Origin: Holophaga sp.
GTDB taxonomy: Bacteria > Acidobacteriota > Holophagae > Holophagales > Holophagaceae
NCBI GenBank assembly: GCA_016715205.1
Contig: JADKBC010000049.1
Coordinates: forward strand, 186,001 to 250,000
Length of the DNA: 64,000 nt
Direction of reading: 5' to 3'
Under the pieces are notes generated by a model. The model was not told where the DNA came from. It saw only the letters and a list, made by a program, of their open reading frames with translations, and did no database searches. Below, in pieces: positions 63,073 through 64,000 of the stretch. Every line of letters begins with the position of its first letter. Position 1 is the first letter of the stretch. Made by a program: the position numbers and the translations under genes.

Positions 63073-63980
63073 TCGGCCTTCAGGGCTGGTTTCAGCATTC
63101 GCATGGCGCCCGGCTGAACGGGCAGCCAGTGATCCACAAACAGCGGCTGGGCTACCTTGTCGGCGGCCTTCAGGCGGCGCAGGGTGCCCGATTGATCCCG
63201 CGCGGCCAACACGATGGCAAAGGCGTGGGAAAGCGCCGCAAAGGAGGTGAGGCTGAAGCTGAACAACAGATCCTCGCTGGGCACGGGGATGAGAATGTCC
63301 GCGTAGGGCGCCAGGGGTGAATCCTTACGATCCGAAAAGGCCAGGATGGGCACGCCATTCTGCTTGGCAAAGATGGCCGCATCCACGGTTTCGCGGCTGT
63401 AGGGCGAGAAGCTGATCACCACCAGCAGATCCTTGGCCCCCAGGTTGGCCACTTGATTCGAGAAATCCGAGGGCAGGGCCGCGATGCAGGGGACGCCTGC
63501 CTGGGTGAGGTAGAAGGCAAAGATCTGGCCCATCACATGACCCACACCCCGCCCCAGAATCACGCGATGATCCGCCTCCACCAGCACCTTGGCTGCGCCT
63601 TCCAGCATGGAGGTATCCACGGCATGGATCATCCGGTCGAGGTGTTCTCCATCCCGCCGCACCACTTCGCCCAGGGTGCCCAGCATGTCCGTGGGGCCTT
63701 CCAGCAATTCCAGTTCGGCTTCACCTGAACGGGTGGTGCAGGCGGCGCGCAGCGCGTCGCGGAAATCGCTGAAACCCTTATAGCCTAGGCGCTTGGCGAA
63801 GCGCATCACAGAGCCCACGCTCACCTGGGCGCGTTCGGCCATGGATTCGATGCCCCACAGGGCACCCAGCAGGGGGTCCCCCATCAGGAGATCAGCGATG
63901 GCTCGCTGGGCTTCGGGTAGCTCACGGTAGACATCCGCAAGCCGGACTTGGATTTCGGGAGTGTTGGAGGGCGTCATCAT
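63069..63980 (-). CDS. MurR/RpiR-family transcriptional regulator
   Basis: 303 residues. N-terminal helix-turn-helix RpiR domain (about 5-80, VSVGSVMRFAKRLGYKGFSDFRDAL) and a SIS sugar/phosphate-binding domain (about 125-265, VVISFSPYSRETVDA). Family members bind AT-rich palindromes and respond to phosphorylated ligands. The palindromes at 47497 and 54996 and the AT-rich site just upstream of its own start make it the likely regulator of the purine cluster. ATG 63980 is directly followed by a second ATG. Confidence 0.9.
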   Translation of the reverse strand: MMTPSNTPEIQVRLADVYRELPEAQRAIADLLMGDPLLGALWGIESMAERAQVSVGSVMRFAKRLGYKGFSDFRDALRAACTTRSGEAELELLEGPTDMLGTLGEVVRRDGEHLDRMIHAVDTSMLEGAAKVLVEADHRVILGRGVGHVMGQIFAFYLTQAGVPCIAALPSDFSNQVANLGAKDLLVVISFSPYSRETVDAAIFAKQNGVPILAFSDRKDSPLAPYADILIPVPSEDLLFSFSLTSFAALSHAFAIVLAARDQSGTLRRLKAADKVAQPLFVDHWLPVQPGAMRMLKPALKAD

Positions 63981-63984
63981 GGGA

Positions 63985-64000
63985 GTAAAAATTAGTTTAT
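63985..64000 (-). promoter_or_regulatory. AT-rich half-palindrome upstream of the RpiR gene
   Basis: GTAAAAATTAGTTTAT sits at -5 to -20 from the ATG and resembles the GTAAAATTATTTTAC core at 47497 with one extra base. It could be an autoregulatory site. The window ends inside the region, so the full site is not visible. Confidence 0.3.

Noticed and set aside
1..64000. tRNA, rRNA or CRISPR elements
   Set aside because: I looked in all intergenic gaps and saw no cloverleaf, rRNA-like or repeat-spacer pattern; the longest gap (36097-36659) is explained by the promoter region and the MITE-like element.

Overview
The window is a GC-rich bacterial chromosome segment packed with short-spaced and ATGA-overlapping genes. 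Gene content points to an anaerobic or facultative Gram-negative bacterium. A Holophagae-type acidobacterium (Geothrix/Holophaga-like) is my best guess from the overall style and from the diheme lipoprotein, MgtE, DUF2339 and transcarboxylase genes; nothing in the window proves it. I saw no rRNA, tRNA or CRISPR array.

Layout. (1) 1-22.2 kb is mostly housekeeping and envelope genes: a partial lipoprotein hydrolase, a CXXCH lipoprotein, clpB, a secreted barnase-like RNase with its barstar-like inhibitor, cmk, a PilZ protein, a HEAT-like protein, an OmpA-family protein, mscL, mgtE, an M48 protease, a giant DUF2339 membrane protein, and a four-gene operon for a biotin-dependent transcarboxylase or decarboxylase (mmdA-like 12S, cupin, 5S/PycB-like, biotin carrier). 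(2) 22.3-25.2 kb is a TPR gene, a gene that seems to have lost its start, and an AT-rich island with a lipoprotein and an ankyrin-repeat protein that appear to share a domain. (3) 25.2-44.3 kb is a large biosynthetic cluster of two divergent operons. It has four stand-alone radical SAM proteins with Rossmann/B12-type N-termini, a fifth radical SAM fused to an alpha/beta hydrolase, a DarB-like KAS III, one canonical ketosynthase, two ketosynthases with altered active sites, a short KS-like protein, two acyl carrier proteins, an LpxL-like acyltransferase, a BtrH-like protein, a glycosyltransferase and an ABC exporter. A 275-bp MITE-like element sits in the shared intergenic region. (4) 44.3-47.4 kb is a leuCD-type hydro-lyase with a family III CoA-transferase. 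(5) 47.5-64 kb is an anaerobic purine/urate-type catabolic cluster: a fused xanthine-dehydrogenase-like hydroxylase, ygfK (split by a one-base frameshift), an NCS2 permease, ygeY, a threonine-synthase-like enzyme, hyuA, ygeW, a second PLP enzyme, ssnA and an RpiR-type regulator.

How they work together. In region 3 the KS, ACP and KAS III genes should build a carrier-bound acyl or polyketide chain. The radical SAM enzymes would carry out radical chemistry on it, the glycosyltransferase and acyltransferases would tailor it, and the ABC pair could export it. This resembles aryl-polyene/dialkylresorcinol and proposed ladderane-type clusters but matches none of them fully. In region 5, AT-rich palindromes with the core AAAATWATTTT upstream of xdh and ygeY, and a weaker related site before the rpiR gene, suggest a local RpiR regulon. 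A GATAA-N4-TTATC element shared by the xdh and permease promoters may be a second operator.
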